A DNA stretch of 60,052 bases. Origin: Mojavia pulchra JT2-VF2 (GTDB lineage: Bacteria > Cyanobacteriota > Cyanobacteriia > Cyanobacteriales > Nostocaceae). Location of the stretch: the NCBI GenBank assembly GCA_019359325.1, contig JAHHHN010000034.1:1-60052 (forward strand), in the 5' to 3' direction. Position 1 is the first letter of the stretch; each line of letters starts with the position of its first letter. Of the stretch, positions 26,808 through 36,797 are shown piece after piece. The notes under the pieces were generated by a model. It was given only the letters and a program-made list of their open reading frames with translations. It did not search any database and was not told the origin of the DNA. Both the position numbers and the translations under genes were made by a program.

Positions 26808-27785
26808 ATGAATACCTTTTTTTGTTCAGATTATTCAAGACAAACAGGAGAAGATGTTATTGGTAGCGCCACCAATTACGAAACTTATGTTTTAGTTGAG
26901 TGTCCTCCACCTTGGAAATCGCCAGCTTTTGATTCTAAATGGGTTCCTCATAATTTAAAGCTGTTGGTAGAGGAAGTAACCCGCACTAAACTGCCAATAA
27001 AATTTTTATTAATTGCTAATGATTTATCACACAAAGTAGACCAAACAACTCTGTTAATTTATCAAAAACAAAGCGGATTGAGTCAAGGATATCGCAAGCA
27101 CGAGTTTAAGCTAGCAACTATTGATCAAGTAGCGGCGATCGTGAAAAAATTTTTATGGGGTAGCACGCCTGATTATGAAAAAGAAACAAGTATAACTAGA
27201 GAGATTTTAGTATGTACCCACGGCAGCCATGATAAGTGCTGCGCCAGACATGGTAATCCCTTCTACTTTCATGCTCAAAATACAATTTCAGATTTGGGTT
27301 TGGATAATGTTCGCATTTGGAAATCTAGCCATTTTGGTGGACATCGATTTGCACCAACAATCATAGACTTACCAGAAGGAAGATACTACGGTATTCTTGA
27401 CCAAGACTCATTTAAATCGATTTTGACTCGAACTGGAGATATTCAGTGCTTAAATAAAATTTATCGAGGTTGGGGAATTCTGCCAACTCCAATTCAAATT
27501 TTGGAAAAGGAATTAATTCTCCGTCATGGATGGGATTGGTTTAATTACAAAGTAGTAGGAAAAATCCTTGAGCAAAGCATGGACAATAATACAGTGCTAG
27601 CAGAACTAACTTTTGAAAAAAGCACAGGTTCACTGTACACTTACCAAGCGAAAGTGATCAAGGATGAAACCAAAACGTTACAACTAAAGAGTTCTTGTAA
27701 TGCTCACAAACCATCAGTAATGGTTCAATATACTATAGCTAGTGTGATGCTAGCTTCTAATAAAGTTGTAACTTGTAGTGTATGA
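26808..27785 (+). CDS. Sucrase/ferredoxin-like (thioredoxin-like 2Fe-2S) protein
   Basis: The 325-residue product matches the Suc_Fer-like family (PF06999 type). The core CTHGSHDKCCARHGNPFY, then IWKSSHFGGHRFAPTIIDLP and GRYYGILD, are characteristic. The Cys of CTHG, the CC pair and the two His residues of SSHFGGH are probable cluster ligands or redox residues. The biochemical role of the family is unclear; it is linked to a thioredoxin-like 2Fe-2S fold. The N-terminal CSDYSRQTGEDVIGSA is also typical. It is the second gene of a possible pair with the Cys-rich hypothetical protein. Confidence 0.88.
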   Translation: MNTFFCSDYSRQTGEDVIGSATNYETYVLVECPPPWKSPAFDSKWVPHNLKLLVEEVTRTKLPIKFLLIANDLSHKVDQTTLLIYQKQSGLSQGYRKHEFKLATIDQVAAIVKKFLWGSTPDYEKETSITREILVCTHGSHDKCCARHGNPFYFHAQNTISDLGLDNVRIWKSSHFGGHRFAPTIIDLPEGRYYGILDQDSFKSILTRTGDIQCLNKIYRGWGILPTPIQILEKELILRHGWDWFNYKVVGKILEQSMDNNTVLAELTFEKSTGSLYTYQAKVIKDETKTLQLKSSCNAHKPSVMVQYTIASVMLASNKVVTCSV

Positions 27786-27889
27786 AAGTAACAAAGGAGT
27801 CTACATCTACCACCAATCCTCAATATATTTGAATGTGTTGATTTCGTTCAAGAGTTAGAAGTTAGGAAAACAAAGAAGTGCTAAATCGA

Positions 27890-29770
27890 CTACTTTCCTA
27901 ACATTTGTAAATTATGTAACGTGGCATACATTCCTCCTTGTTGCAGCAATTCATCATGGCTTCCCTGTTCTATGAGTTCCCCTCGCTTGAGAACAAAAAT
28001 TCGGTTGACATTGCGAATTGTAGACAGTCGGTGAGCGATAATAATAGCGGTACGCCCCACCAAAAGCTGATTTAATGCTTGCTGAATTAAAGCTTCTGTA
28101 CCGACATCCAAACTAGCTGTGGCCTCATCTAGTACCAAAACTTGGGGATTGCGAATCGCTGCACGAGCAAAGGCTAGAAGTTGCTTTTGTCCGCTAGAGA
28201 TATTAGTACCCCGTTCTCTAAGTTGAGTATTATAACCTTTGGGTAATAGTTCAATAAACTGAGCAATATTAGTTTGTTCTGCTGCTTGTTGAACTTCTTC
28301 AAAAGTGTAGTTATCTCCTAAAGTGATGTTGCTTTTGACATCACCAGCAAACAAAAAGCCTTCTTGTAAAATTACTGCCAGATAGCGCCGCAATTCTGCT
28401 TGTGGTAAGTCACGAATATCTATACCGTCTACAAGTATTCGTCCTTGCGTAGGTTCATAAAGACGGCATAAAAGACGAATGATCGAACTTTTCCCAGCGC
28501 CGGTGGGGCCAACTAATGCTATTTTTTCACCAGGATGAATGGTGAAATCTAAATCTTTAATTACATAATCATTGCCTTTGTAGGCAAACCAGACGTGTTC
28601 AAAGCGAATTTCTCCCAATTCGGCTGAAGAGTCGGTATTTTCAGATTCTAGATTAGCAACTAACTCGTCTATGTAACCAAATTTTGCATCATAAACTGAG
28701 ACACGCGAATTAAAGCGATCGCGTATTTCTATCGGTTCATCTAAAATGTTAGTCACCCGTTCAATAGCAGTGAAGCCCGCTTGAATAACCGTGAATTTTT
28801 CAGCGAAATTCCGCAAAGGGTCAAATAATTGCTGGGCATATAAAACAAATGTTGATAAAATCCCAAAAGTGAGGCTTTTTTCTAGTAACAACCAACTACC
28901 TATCCAGAGAACACCTGCGATCGCTACTAAGCTAATCCACTCCAGGATGGCTGATACTGCTGAATCGTAAAAGATGGTTTTATCTATTTGTTGCTTATAA
29001 CGTTTGTTTGTAGTGCGAAACAATTCAGCATTGAATTTCTCTCGCCGAAACAACTGCACTACGTTAATACCAACGATATTTTCTTGTAGCTGAGAGTTAA
29101 GGATAGAGAGTTCTTCCCGGACTTTGTAATTTGCTTGGCGGTACTGTTGCTGAAAGTAAACAATCACCAAGCTAATAGGTAACAGTAATACCAGCAGCAA
29201 GCACGCAATTTGCCACTGGATAGAAAACATCAACCCGAGAATCACCAACATGGAAAACACATCGGACACAATACCAACTGCGCCGGTAGAGAAGACATCT
29301 CCCAACGCTTCCACGTCGCTGGTGAGTCTGGTAATTAATTTACCAACAGGCGTCTGGTCAAAAAAACGTACAGATAAAGATGTCACATGATGAAATAAAT
29401 CATCACGAATTTCTGCGGTGATTTGTTGCCCTAGCTTCTGTACTAAAAAACCCTGAAAACCTGTAAATGCTAATCTGACAATAATAGCAACCAGCAACAG
29501 CCCTTCCAGGATATTTAGCCCTTGTAATAAAGGACGATTCCTGAGAAACTCATAAACGCTGGGTTCATTACGGATCAGTGATATAGCCTGTCCAATCAAC
29601 AATGGTTGTACGGCATTAGCTAAGGCGATCGGTACGAGTAGACACATTGATAGCGCTAGTAGTCGTAAACTACGACGGGCATAAGGTACTAAGCGCAAAA
29701 ATAACCGCCAGTCATTTTCACGGCTACGGTATTTTTTGTAAGATTTTTTCAAGGATTGGTAGGTGCTCAT
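27890..29770 (-). CDS. ABC exporter half-transporter (permease-ATPase fusion)
   Basis: The 626-residue product is a type-I (MsbA-like) ABC exporter: six transmembrane helices in residues about 30-335, then an ATPase domain with Walker A GPTGAGKSS, signature SSGQKQLLAFARA, Walker B VLVLDEATASLD and the His switch in IIAHRLST. A roughly 40-residue insertion (NSRVSVYDAKFGYIDELVANLESENTD) separates the two halves. It should work as a homodimer or with an unlinked partner. The substrate is unknown; lipids, peptides or drugs are typical. It is divergent from the truncated GNAT gene, with start codons 36 bases apart. Confidence 0.94.
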   Translation of the reverse strand: MSTYQSLKKSYKKYRSRENDWRLFLRLVPYARRSLRLLALSMCLLVPIALANAVQPLLIGQAISLIRNEPSVYEFLRNRPLLQGLNILEGLLLVAIIVRLAFTGFQGFLVQKLGQQITAEIRDDLFHHVTSLSVRFFDQTPVGKLITRLTSDVEALGDVFSTGAVGIVSDVFSMLVILGLMFSIQWQIACLLLVLLLPISLVIVYFQQQYRQANYKVREELSILNSQLQENIVGINVVQLFRREKFNAELFRTTNKRYKQQIDKTIFYDSAVSAILEWISLVAIAGVLWIGSWLLLEKSLTFGILSTFVLYAQQLFDPLRNFAEKFTVIQAGFTAIERVTNILDEPIEIRDRFNSRVSVYDAKFGYIDELVANLESENTDSSAELGEIRFEHVWFAYKGNDYVIKDLDFTIHPGEKIALVGPTGAGKSSIIRLLCRLYEPTQGRILVDGIDIRDLPQAELRRYLAVILQEGFLFAGDVKSNITLGDNYTFEEVQQAAEQTNIAQFIELLPKGYNTQLRERGTNISSGQKQLLAFARAAIRNPQVLVLDEATASLDVGTEALIQQALNQLLVGRTAIIIAHRLSTIRNVNRIFVLKRGELIEQGSHDELLQQGGMYATLHNLQMLGK

Positions 29771-29806
29771 AGTAAGAGCATTATATTAATTTTTGCACTG
29801 AACACC

Positions 29807-30010
29807 ATGCCTGAGATAGAAACTATACGACTGCGGCTAAGGCACTTCACCCTAGATGATTTCGATACCTTGTTTCGCCTTTACACTGATGTAGAAGTTA
29901 TGAGGTATTTGTCGCCAAGAACGCAATCACAGACCAAGGCAAGCTTATGCAAACATATTCAACACTGGGAAAATCACAACTTCGGAATGTGGGCAGTTAT
30001 ACACCAATAC
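29807..30010 (+). pseudogene. RimJ/RimL-type acetyltransferase, cut off by a MITE
   Basis: From the ATG at 29807 about 66 codons read as the N-terminus of a GNAT acetyltransferase (ETIRLRLRHFTLDDFDTLF, then VMRYLSPRTQS). The frame then runs into the inverted-repeat element at 30005-30115, ends in repeat-derived residues and never reaches the acetyl-CoA loop. No GNAT sequence is found after the element. It is therefore a broken gene, probably interrupted by insertion and then deleted. Confidence 0.75.
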
Positions 30011-30115
30011 GGTTCAGTTAAGCATTTTTTTTCTCTTTGTGCTCTTTGCGCCCTTTGCGGTTCGTTAAAAAAATTGAGTTCAACAAACAGTTATAGTCTT
30101 AACTGAACTGTATTG
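30005..30115. mobile_element. MITE-like element, 18-bp terminal inverted repeats
   Basis: CAATACGGTTCAGTTAAG at 30005-30022 and CTTAACTGAACTGTATTG at 30098-30115 pair with one mismatch across a 111-bp unit without a transposase. The inside contains CTTTGTGCTCTTTGCGCCC, which is also found in the element at 9671-9879. It truncates the acetyltransferase gene. A half end of the same type (CAGCTGAACCGTATT) occurs at 36674-36688. Confidence 0.8.
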
Positions 30116-30130
30116 CATTATATTACACAT

Positions 30131-30222
30131 CTAATTTGCACATTGAGACAGCAGAGGAGCAGGGGAGAAGGGTTGACGCTTTTTCTCCCAAATTAAAAAT
30201 ATGCAAGTTAAATGTGCATTAG
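30131..30222. mobile_element. Possible small MITE-like element
   Basis: CTAATTTGCACATT (30131-30144) and AATGTGCATTAG (30211-30222) are imperfect inverted repeats bounding 92 bp. The inside carries CAGCAGAGGAGCAGG, a segment type also found inside the elements at 39573 and 49201. Lies directly behind the previous element. Confidence 0.45.
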
Positions 30223-30233
30223 CTTACTAAATT

Positions 30234-32501
30234 TTAAGAGTTCAGTTTTTGTATAGTCAGCAATAATTCATTGATTGTGTAAGGCTTGGGCAAAAATGTA
30301 GTTACACCACTCTCAGCTAATGCTTCTAGCTTATTGCTAGACATTAATCCGCTGGTGGCAACGATTTTGACTTTTGGGTTGATTTTTCTTAAGGTACGGA
30401 TGGCGGTTAAACCATCTAAGGTGGGTAGCATTAAATCCATCAGGACAATGCTGATTTGATCCATATGTTTAGCATATAAAGCGATCGCCTCAATGCCATC
30501 ACCAGCAATGATGGTTTTGTAGTTATGAGTTTCTAGCGATGTTCGAATAATATCCTGAATAGCGGGTTCATCGTCTACAACTAAAATTGTTTCTCCGCTG
30601 GCGGCGATCGCTTTTGGCTCTTCTGGGCTGGGTGTTTCCATCCCCTCGACTGCTGGCAAATATACCTGAAACTCGGTGCCAACGCCTACCTCACTATGCA
30701 CGTTCACAAAACCGCCGTGGCTTTTAATAATACCAATGACCGTAGAAAGCCCCAAGCCTGTGCCTTGTCCTACCTCTTTTGTAGTAAAGAATGGCTCAAA
30801 AATTCTATCCAGGATTTCTCTGGGAATGCCAACTCCAGTATCAGCAACTGTAATTACTGCGTATGGCCCAACTTGAGCTTCTAGGTTCATGCGAGCATAG
30901 TTTTCATCAATATACAAATTGTTTGCAGAGATAGATAAAGTACCACCATTGGGCATAGCATCACGTGCATTAACGCAGAGGTTCATTAACACTTGATGGA
31001 TTTGAGTACCATCTCCAGAAATCATCCATAAATCTTGTGGTACATCAATAGAGACTTGGATAGATTTTGGGAATGTCTCTTTAAGAACCTTGGCAACTTC
31101 CATAATTAGATGTCTGAGTTGCAAGTTGATATGCTTCCCTTCCACACCCCGCGCAAACGACAGCACTTGCTTGACTAAATCGGCTCCGCGTTTAGCGTTG
31201 ATTTCCAGAATTTCCAACAGATGAAGAGTTCGTTCATCCGCATCAGGAAATTTTAGTGGGAGCAGTTGCGCTCCTGCCAGAATTGGCGTCAGGATATTGT
31301 TGAGGTCATGCGCGATACCACTAGCTAGAGTACCAATGCTTTCCAGGCGTTGGGCACGAAACAATTGTGATTCTAAACGTTTTTTTTCGGTGATATCCGT
31401 GTCAACGGTGAGAATTGATTTAGGCTTACCTTGTCCGTCGCACACCAAATTCCAACGGCTAGAAACTAAGATTTCCTTACCAGTTTTGGTAACTTTAGTT
31501 AACTCACCTTGCCACTTACCTTTACGTATGACGTTCAAAAAAGCTGCTTCGATTTCCGGTGGATGTTCATCGTCGTACAATAGTTCGCTGGTATTTTTCC
31601 CCCTAGCCTCTGCCGCTTGCCAGCCGTAAAGGTTTTCTGCTGCTTTGTTCCAGTAAAGAATTTTATTTTCTAAATCTCGCACGAGAATTGCATCTGTAGC
31701 GATGTCTAGCAATGCTGCTTGTTCACGGATTGTGTCATCAGCCAGTTTGCGATCGCTAATATCAATACAAGCACAAGTAATTCCTATGACTTGTTGTGAT
31801 TCATTTCGCAATGGTTCTACAGTCAAATCGTAATATCGAGTTCCTTGGGCGGTAGTAATGGCTACTTCATCTCTAGTGCCAACTCCAGTAACAAGTACAC
31901 TAAGTTTAATCGCAGTTAAATGGTGGGCATTTTCTAAAGGAATTAATTCCGAGTCACGTTTACCCAACATTTCTTCCGCCTTAAATCCAAAAGCGGGATT
32001 ATAAACCCAGGTATAGCGTAATTCTTCATCCTGGTTGAAAACAAAGATTGGAGAGTTTTTCAAAGCAACGCGAAATCGTTCCTCACTTTGCCGCAGTGCA
32101 TCCTCTATCCTTTGACGCTCAATCGCATAACGCATACAGCGTACCAGCAGGTCGCCAGTTACTTGCCCTTTAACCAAATAATCCTGCGCGCCTTGCTGCA
32201 TCGCCCTCAATGCTAAAGTTTCATCGTTTATACCAGTAAGTACGATGATCGGAGTTGATTTTGCCTGATTGTGAGCTTTAATAAAAGTTTCCAACCCTTG
32301 GCTGTCTGGCAAAGAGAGGTCTAATAGCATCACATCAAAGCTGTTATTAGATAGATAGTTGAGTGCCTCATTCAGCTGCTCAACAGGTATCAAATCGACT
32401 ACTACTGCGGTGACATCCTTTAACAATTCTTGTAATAGCAGGACATCACCGGGATTATCTTCAACTAACAAGACTTTAATAATTTCACCTGCCATTTCCA
32501 T
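30234..32501 (-). CDS. Hybrid sensor histidine kinase (REC-PAS-PAS-HisKA-HATPase-REC)
   Basis: The 755-residue product has an N-terminal receiver (about 6-125, phospho-Asp in MLLDLSLPDSQG), two PAS domains (about 135-255 and 265-385), HisKA with phosphoacceptor His in SGIAHDLNNIL, HATPase with NLCVNARDAMPNGG and GTGLGLSTV, and a C-terminal receiver with IVLMDLMLPTLDG. The ATG at 32501 overlaps the TGA of the upstream regulator (TGATG on the sense strand), with GGAG just ahead. The start is therefore placed there and coupling is likely. It is the last of a three-gene operon. A receiver at both ends fits a relay in which the first accepts phosphate from the upstream kinase or regulator (inference). 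Confidence 0.93.
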   Translation of the reverse strand: MEMAGEIIKVLLVEDNPGDVLLLQELLKDVTAVVVDLIPVEQLNEALNYLSNNSFDVMLLDLSLPDSQGLETFIKAHNQAKSTPIIVLTGINDETLALRAMQQGAQDYLVKGQVTGDLLVRCMRYAIERQRIEDALRQSEERFRVALKNSPIFVFNQDEELRYTWVYNPAFGFKAEEMLGKRDSELIPLENAHHLTAIKLSVLVTGVGTRDEVAITTAQGTRYYDLTVEPLRNESQQVIGITCACIDISDRKLADDTIREQAALLDIATDAILVRDLENKILYWNKAAENLYGWQAAEARGKNTSELLYDDEHPPEIEAAFLNVIRKGKWQGELTKVTKTGKEILVSSRWNLVCDGQGKPKSILTVDTDITEKKRLESQLFRAQRLESIGTLASGIAHDLNNILTPILAGAQLLPLKFPDADERTLHLLEILEINAKRGADLVKQVLSFARGVEGKHINLQLRHLIMEVAKVLKETFPKSIQVSIDVPQDLWMISGDGTQIHQVLMNLCVNARDAMPNGGTLSISANNLYIDENYARMNLEAQVGPYAVITVADTGVGIPREILDRIFEPFFTTKEVGQGTGLGLSTVIGIIKSHGGFVNVHSEVGVGTEFQVYLPAVEGMETPSPEEPKAIAASGETILVVDDEPAIQDIIRTSLETHNYKTIIAGDGIEAIALYAKHMDQISIVLMDLMLPTLDGLTAIRTLRKINPKVKIVATSGLMSSNKLEALAESGVTTFLPKPYTINELLLTIQKLNS

Positions 32502-32947
32502 CACTCCGGCGGCAGTTTGACGATCGCAAACCAAAAGTTTTCTATAGATCGTACAATTCTGACAAATTGATCGAAGTCGACTGGCTTAGTTATGTAACAA
32601 TTGGCAGCCAGGTTATAAGCTTTAAGAATATCTTCTTCAGCTTGAGAAGTCGTCAGGACAACTACAGGAATCCTCTTAAGATTTACGTCACTTTTAATTT
32701 CTGCTAATACCTCTCTTCCATCTTTTTTAGGTAGGTTTAAATCAAGTAGCACAATATCTGGATGAGGTACTTGAGCATATTTATTTTGTTTGCGTAAAAA
32801 TGCCATTGCCTCTACCCCATCTTCGACGACATTCAGATTAACCGAGATTTTGCTGTCTTCCAAGGCGATGCGCGTAAGTAGAGCATCGCCAGGGTTGTCT
32901 TCTACTAACAAAACCTCAATAGGCTTAACCTCCGATAGAATTATCAC
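32501..32947 (-). CDS. Single-domain response regulator (Rcp1-like)
   Basis: A 148-residue stand-alone receiver: the acidic pair is in [12 protein letters not shown], the phospho-Asp in [13 protein letters not shown], the Thr in VVLTTSQ and the Lys in ITKPVDF. There is no output domain. The long alpha4-region with [18 protein letters not shown] is typical of Rcp1-type regulators that work with cyanobacterial phytochromes. GTG at 32947 overlaps the stop of the upstream kinase (GTGA), and its own TGA overlaps the next start, so all three genes are translationally coupled. Confidence 0.93.
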   Translation of the reverse strand: MIILSEVKPIEVLLVEDNPGDALLTRIALEDSKISVNLNVVEDGVEAMAFLRKQNKYAQVPHPDIVLLDLNLPKKDGREVLAEIKSDVNLKRIPVVVLTTSQAEEDILKAYNLAANCYITKPVDFDQFVRIVRSIENFWFAIVKLPPE

Positions 32948-35514
32948 GATTGCTTACCTGCTTGATCTGGAATTGTAAAGTAGAAAATCGAGCCTTGACC
33001 AGGTTCCGACTCCATCCAGATACGACCGCCGTGGCGTTCTATAATCTTCTTACAAATTGCCAGACCAATTCCAGTACCTGGATACTTACTTCGGCTGTGC
33101 AAACGCTGAAAAATTACAAAAATTCGTTCAGCATACTGGGTTTCCAAACCAATTCCATTATCACGCACTGAGAACAACCATTCATTCTCTGATGGGCTGA
33201 GATTTGAATTTTCTCCGTCTGGGTTCGCTGTTTTTCTAATTGCTGTGATATGAATTTGAGGTGGCTCCTCTCTACGGAACTTGATTGCGTTACCGATCAG
33301 GTTTTGGAACACCTGTGTTAATTGAATACTATCAGCCATCACTTCTGGGAGAAAGCCGTGGGTGATCACTGCGCGACTCTCCTCAATTGCAACTCGGAGA
33401 TTAGCGATCGCCCGTGCTAAGACAGTAGTACAATTGACTAGTGCAAATGGCTCTCCACGGGTACTGACACGGGAATAGTTCAACAGATCGTTAATTAAGG
33501 TCTGCATCCGCAATGCCCCATCTACAGCGTAGGCAATAAACTCATCCGCATTGGCATCTAGCTTATTTTTGTATTTTCGCTCTAGTAACTGTAAATAACT
33601 AGTCACCATCCGCAATGGCTCTTGCAAATCATGGGAAGCAATATAGGCAAACTGTTCTAATTCGGCATTAGAGCGAGTGAGTTCCTGGCTTTGAAGAGTC
33701 TGTTGTTCTAGAAGTTGGGCCTGGGATAAAGCAATGCCAATTTGGTTCGCTAGCTGTTGCAACAACTCTAATTCAGAACCGTGCCACTGTCGGGGAGCAG
33801 TACACTGATGAGCAATCAACAAGCCCCAAATACCCTCCCTGATGAGAATTGGTACTACTAGGTTAGCTTTAACACAATGCTGCTGGAGAAATTTTCGATG
33901 GCAGTCTCGGATGTCGGCCTTTTCAACATCTGTGATTGCGCTCACTCTTCCCTGGCGATATCTCTCCACATACCCTTGCTGAAAGCACGGGTCAAGAATA
34001 TTTTGCCCTAAAATTACAGGCCAGCCAGGTAACACTGCTTCTTGCACCACCGTTCCCGAACCATCTGGCCACAGCCGAAAAATCACAACTCGGTCAGCTT
34101 GTAGCAGTTTTTGTACCTCAGTCACCGTGGTTTGAAGAATTTCTTCTAATTGTAAAGATTCACGAATTTTCAAGGTGATTTCCGAGAACAGCTGCGATCG
34201 CAAATACTGCCGCTTTAATTCTTCTTCTGCCCGTTTGCGTTCAGTCAAATCGAGGGTAACACCAATCATCCGAGTCGGATTTCCATCAGGCTCATAGATG
34301 CCAACACCTCTAGATAATATCCAGTGAACACTACCATCAGGCCAAATATTGCGGTACTCTGCCTCATAATCGCTGTGATTTGCCAGAGCTTGTTTTACAG
34401 ACTCTTGCATATAAGTGCGATCGTCAGGATGAATGCATTCCAAAAGCGTATTGTAGGTAAACTCAGTTTCTACTGGTAGGCCAAAGTTAACCTTGCATTG
34501 GTTAGATAGAGTTAACTCGCTGGTTTTCCAATCAATCTGCCAGGAACCGAGTTTAGCCGCCTGCAATGCCAAGTTCAGGTGTTTTTCACTCTCGCGCAGG
34601 GATGCTTCAATATACTTGTTTTCGGTAATATCACGCGTGACTCCCAGCAGAGCAATGATGTTTTGCTTAGAATCACGAAGCGGAACAGCGTGGGTTTCCA
34701 TCCAGCGAGGAGTACCTTTGAGACCAATGATTTCAAATTCCAGTATTCCTGATTCACCTTGAAAAACTCTTTCGCTCAGATCTATAAAAGCTTGGCGATA
34801 CTCAGCAGCGATTATAGGATGTATACATTGTCCCCTTACCTGATTAAGAGAATCAGCTTCAATCATTGCTAACCCAGCTGGATTCATTTCTAGCAATGTG
34901 CCATCTTTAGCAAGCAATTTCACGCACTCAGGTTCCGAATCAATAATTGTGCGTAGCAGATTTTCACTATCGGTCAGTCTTTTTTCTGTACGCTTGAGTT
35001 CCTCAGCAAATCGGGAAACCTCCACTAAATTACGCCTTAGCTCCAGTTGGCTGATAACTTGACGGCTGAGAGCTATAAGTGCCTCTACTTGTTGTTGGTT
35101 CAGTTCTCGTGGAACTTGGTCAAGTACACACAAGGTTCCCAACATTTCTCCGTTCGGAGCAATTAAGGGTACACCTGCATAAAACCTGACAAAAGGATAG
35201 GAAATTACTACTGGATTAGTTACTAAATCTTCGACAGCTAGCGTATCAGAAATTACTACAACATCTTTTCGCTCTTGGCAAAGGTAAGATAACCCACAAT
35301 TACGGGGCATTTCCGGTACATCTAAGCCTAGCCTTGCCTTAAACCACTGGCGGTTTTCATCGATAAAATTTACCAAGGCTATGGGAGCGCCACAAATAAA
35401 GGCGGCTAACTTGGCCAAATTGTCGTAAGCTTCTTCTGGTTCAGTGTCAAGAATCTGATATTGGCGGAGGGCCTCAAGCCTCGCTGCTTCGCTATTAGAA
35501 AGTACAGGGTGCAT
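32944..35514 (-). CDS. GAF-PAS-PAS-GAF sensor histidine kinase, candidate cyanobacteriochrome
   Basis: An 856-residue soluble kinase. Order: GAF1 (about 10-165, [17 protein letters not shown]), PAS (185-300), PAS (310-428), GAF2 (about 445-600), HisKA with His628 in [12 protein letters not shown] (the phytochrome-type H box) and a C-terminal HATPase with [14 protein letters not shown]2 contains DPCF (Cys510) and DCH (Cys538), 28 residues apart, then [19 protein letters not shown]. These are the positions of the two chromophore Cys residues in DXCF-type cyanobacteriochromes, so bilin binding and light sensing are possible. Many cyanobacterial GAF domains share parts of this pattern without proven bilin. 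It starts the coupled kinase / regulator / hybrid kinase operon. Confidence 0.93.
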   Translation of the reverse strand: MHPVLSNSEAARLEALRQYQILDTEPEEAYDNLAKLAAFICGAPIALVNFIDENRQWFKARLGLDVPEMPRNCGLSYLCQERKDVVVISDTLAVEDLVTNPVVISYPFVRFYAGVPLIAPNGEMLGTLCVLDQVPRELNQQQVEALIALSRQVISQLELRRNLVEVSRFAEELKRTEKRLTDSENLLRTIIDSEPECVKLLAKDGTLLEMNPAGLAMIEADSLNQVRGQCIHPIIAAEYRQAFIDLSERVFQGESGILEFEIIGLKGTPRWMETHAVPLRDSKQNIIALLGVTRDITENKYIEASLRESEKHLNLALQAAKLGSWQIDWKTSELTLSNQCKVNFGLPVETEFTYNTLLECIHPDDRTYMQESVKQALANHSDYEAEYRNIWPDGSVHWILSRGVGIYEPDGNPTRMIGVTLDLTERKRAEEELKRQYLRSQLFSEITLKIRESLQLEEILQTTVTEVQKLLQADRVVIFRLWPDGSGTVVQEAVLPGWPVILGQNILDPCFQQGYVERYRQGRVSAITDVEKADIRDCHRKFLQQHCVKANLVVPILIREGIWGLLIAHQCTAPRQWHGSELELLQQLANQIGIALSQAQLLEQQTLQSQELTRSNAELEQFAYIASHDLQEPLRMVTSYLQLLERKYKNKLDANADEFIAYAVDGALRMQTLINDLLNYSRVSTRGEPFALVNCTTVLARAIANLRVAIEESRAVITHGFLPEVMADSIQLTQVFQNLIGNAIKFRREEPPQIHITAIRKTANPDGENSNLSPSENEWLFSVRDNGIGLETQYAERIFVIFQRLHSRSKYPGTGIGLAICKKIIERHGGRIWMESEPGQGSIFYFTIPDQAGKQS

Positions 35515-36067
35515 AAATTTTTATTAAATTATATAAATTATAGATTTTTTAATGTATTGGTATTTATACATTACAGCTATAAGTACTTATAAACTTACTA
35601 GAACTTACCTCTATATCTTACTTTAGGAGGATGCTTTTTATATATTTATTAGAATATATGCAACGAATGCTTTTATCATCTAAGGCAATCGTTCGTTTGA
35701 TATTGGGTGGAGCGATCGCACTGTGCCAGTTGCGTAAGTCCTGTTATTGGGGTGTATAAACGCCTTCTTCGGCTTTGCTTTGGGTGGGTATAAGAGTTTT
35801 CTTTTCATCATGTACACCCTTAGATAACAAATTCAAGGCGGTCAGAGCAATAATTTAAAGGTCGATGGGTGATAAAAGCGAAGCTCCAAAAATTACAATT
35901 TACTTCTGATAGTGCTTTTAGTTAATAAACTAGAAAAAATATTTTTTTAAGTCTTCTTAATTAATGACTAACTAAAATTTAAACTAATAAATCAAAAAAA
36001 AATATGTATATTTTGTATTTTAAATCGAGCTATATTAAAACTCGAATTAAATTAGTCATGGATTTAT
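35515..36067. other. 553-bp intergenic region between divergent genes
   Basis: Holds one HIP1 octamer near 35713 and, at 35730-35745, a single GCGTAAGTCCTG end of the 9671-type element. The rest is AT-rich promoter-like sequence before the gene at 36068. No gene, tRNA or paired repeat was found. Confidence 0.5.
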
Positions 36068-36562
36068 ATGCGTCTACCAATCATTATTAGTGCGGGATTG
36101 TTACTATCTGTAAACCTTAACCTACCTGTAATGTCCCAATCTCCCATAGAGGTAGTACAATCGCAAGTAAGTAATAACTTGAATTTCAGACGATTAAAAT
36201 TCAATCGGTATTTGTGGAATAAAAAAAATATTTCTAACTATCGCTATACACTTAGTAACAGTTGCTTTTGTATACCCGAAGCTAGAGGCCCCGTAGTCAT
36301 CGAAGTACGTAATGGTCAAACAACTTCCATTACTCTTATCGCTACGAGTCAACCAGTTGATCCACAATTATTTCAACAATACAATACAATTCCTAAGCTG
36401 TTTAATGTGATTCAGGACGCTATTAACCGTAGAGCATCCAGCTTGAATGTGAGGTATGATCCTCGATTCGGCTATCCAACCCAAATTGACATCGATTACA
36501 ACACTCAGCTAGCTGATGAAGAAGTATATCTTAGTATTGAAAATTTTGAGGAAATTCGATAG
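36068..36562 (+). CDS. Secreted DUF6174-like protein
   Basis: A 164-residue protein with an N-terminal signal peptide (RLPIIISAGLLLSVNLNLPVMS, cleavage around residue 23-25). The body has NYRYTLSNSCFCIPE with a CxC pair, VVIEVRNGQTTSI, IPKLFNVIQDAI, and VRYDPRFGYPTQIDIDY. This succession matches the DUF6174 pattern as I remember it. The function is unknown. It is monocistronic: the next gene is convergent and 324 bases of repeats follow. Confidence 0.75.
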   Translation: MRLPIIISAGLLLSVNLNLPVMSQSPIEVVQSQVSNNLNFRRLKFNRYLWNKKNISNYRYTLSNSCFCIPEARGPVVIEVRNGQTTSITLIATSQPVDPQLFQQYNTIPKLFNVIQDAINRRASSLNVRYDPRFGYPTQIDIDYNTQLADEEVYLSIENFEEIR

Positions 36563-36688
36563 CTACTGATGCTCAGTTGTATTCAAAGATAGTAAATCAG
36601 GGCAGCAGAGGAAGCGGAGGGGAAATCCGAATCTGTCTGCTCATAACTTAGTCTCACAACAACCTTTAGCCTCAGCTGAACCGTATTC

Positions 36689-36786
36689 CTCTATGAATGA
36701 GGTAGCGTTAATAAGAAACCTTAACTCGTTGGTCACAAATGCATTAAGGTTCTCTATGAACGAGGTAGCGTTAATAAGAAACCTTA
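36689..36786. repeat. Two 35-bp direct repeats, 28-bp spacer
   Basis: CTCTATGAATGAGGTAGCG... (36689-36723) recurs at 36752-36786 with one change. The pair has a 63-bp period. There are only two copies, no cas genes and no palindrome in the repeat, so it is not called a CRISPR array. The rest of the 36563-36886 gap holds a half MITE end at 36674 and a HIP1-like palindrome at 36798. Confidence 0.7.
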
Positions 36787-36797
36787 TTGCTTGAAAT

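Noticed and set aside
36689-36786. CRISPR array
   Set aside because: Only two copies, a short 28-bp spacer, no palindrome in the repeat and no cas genes.
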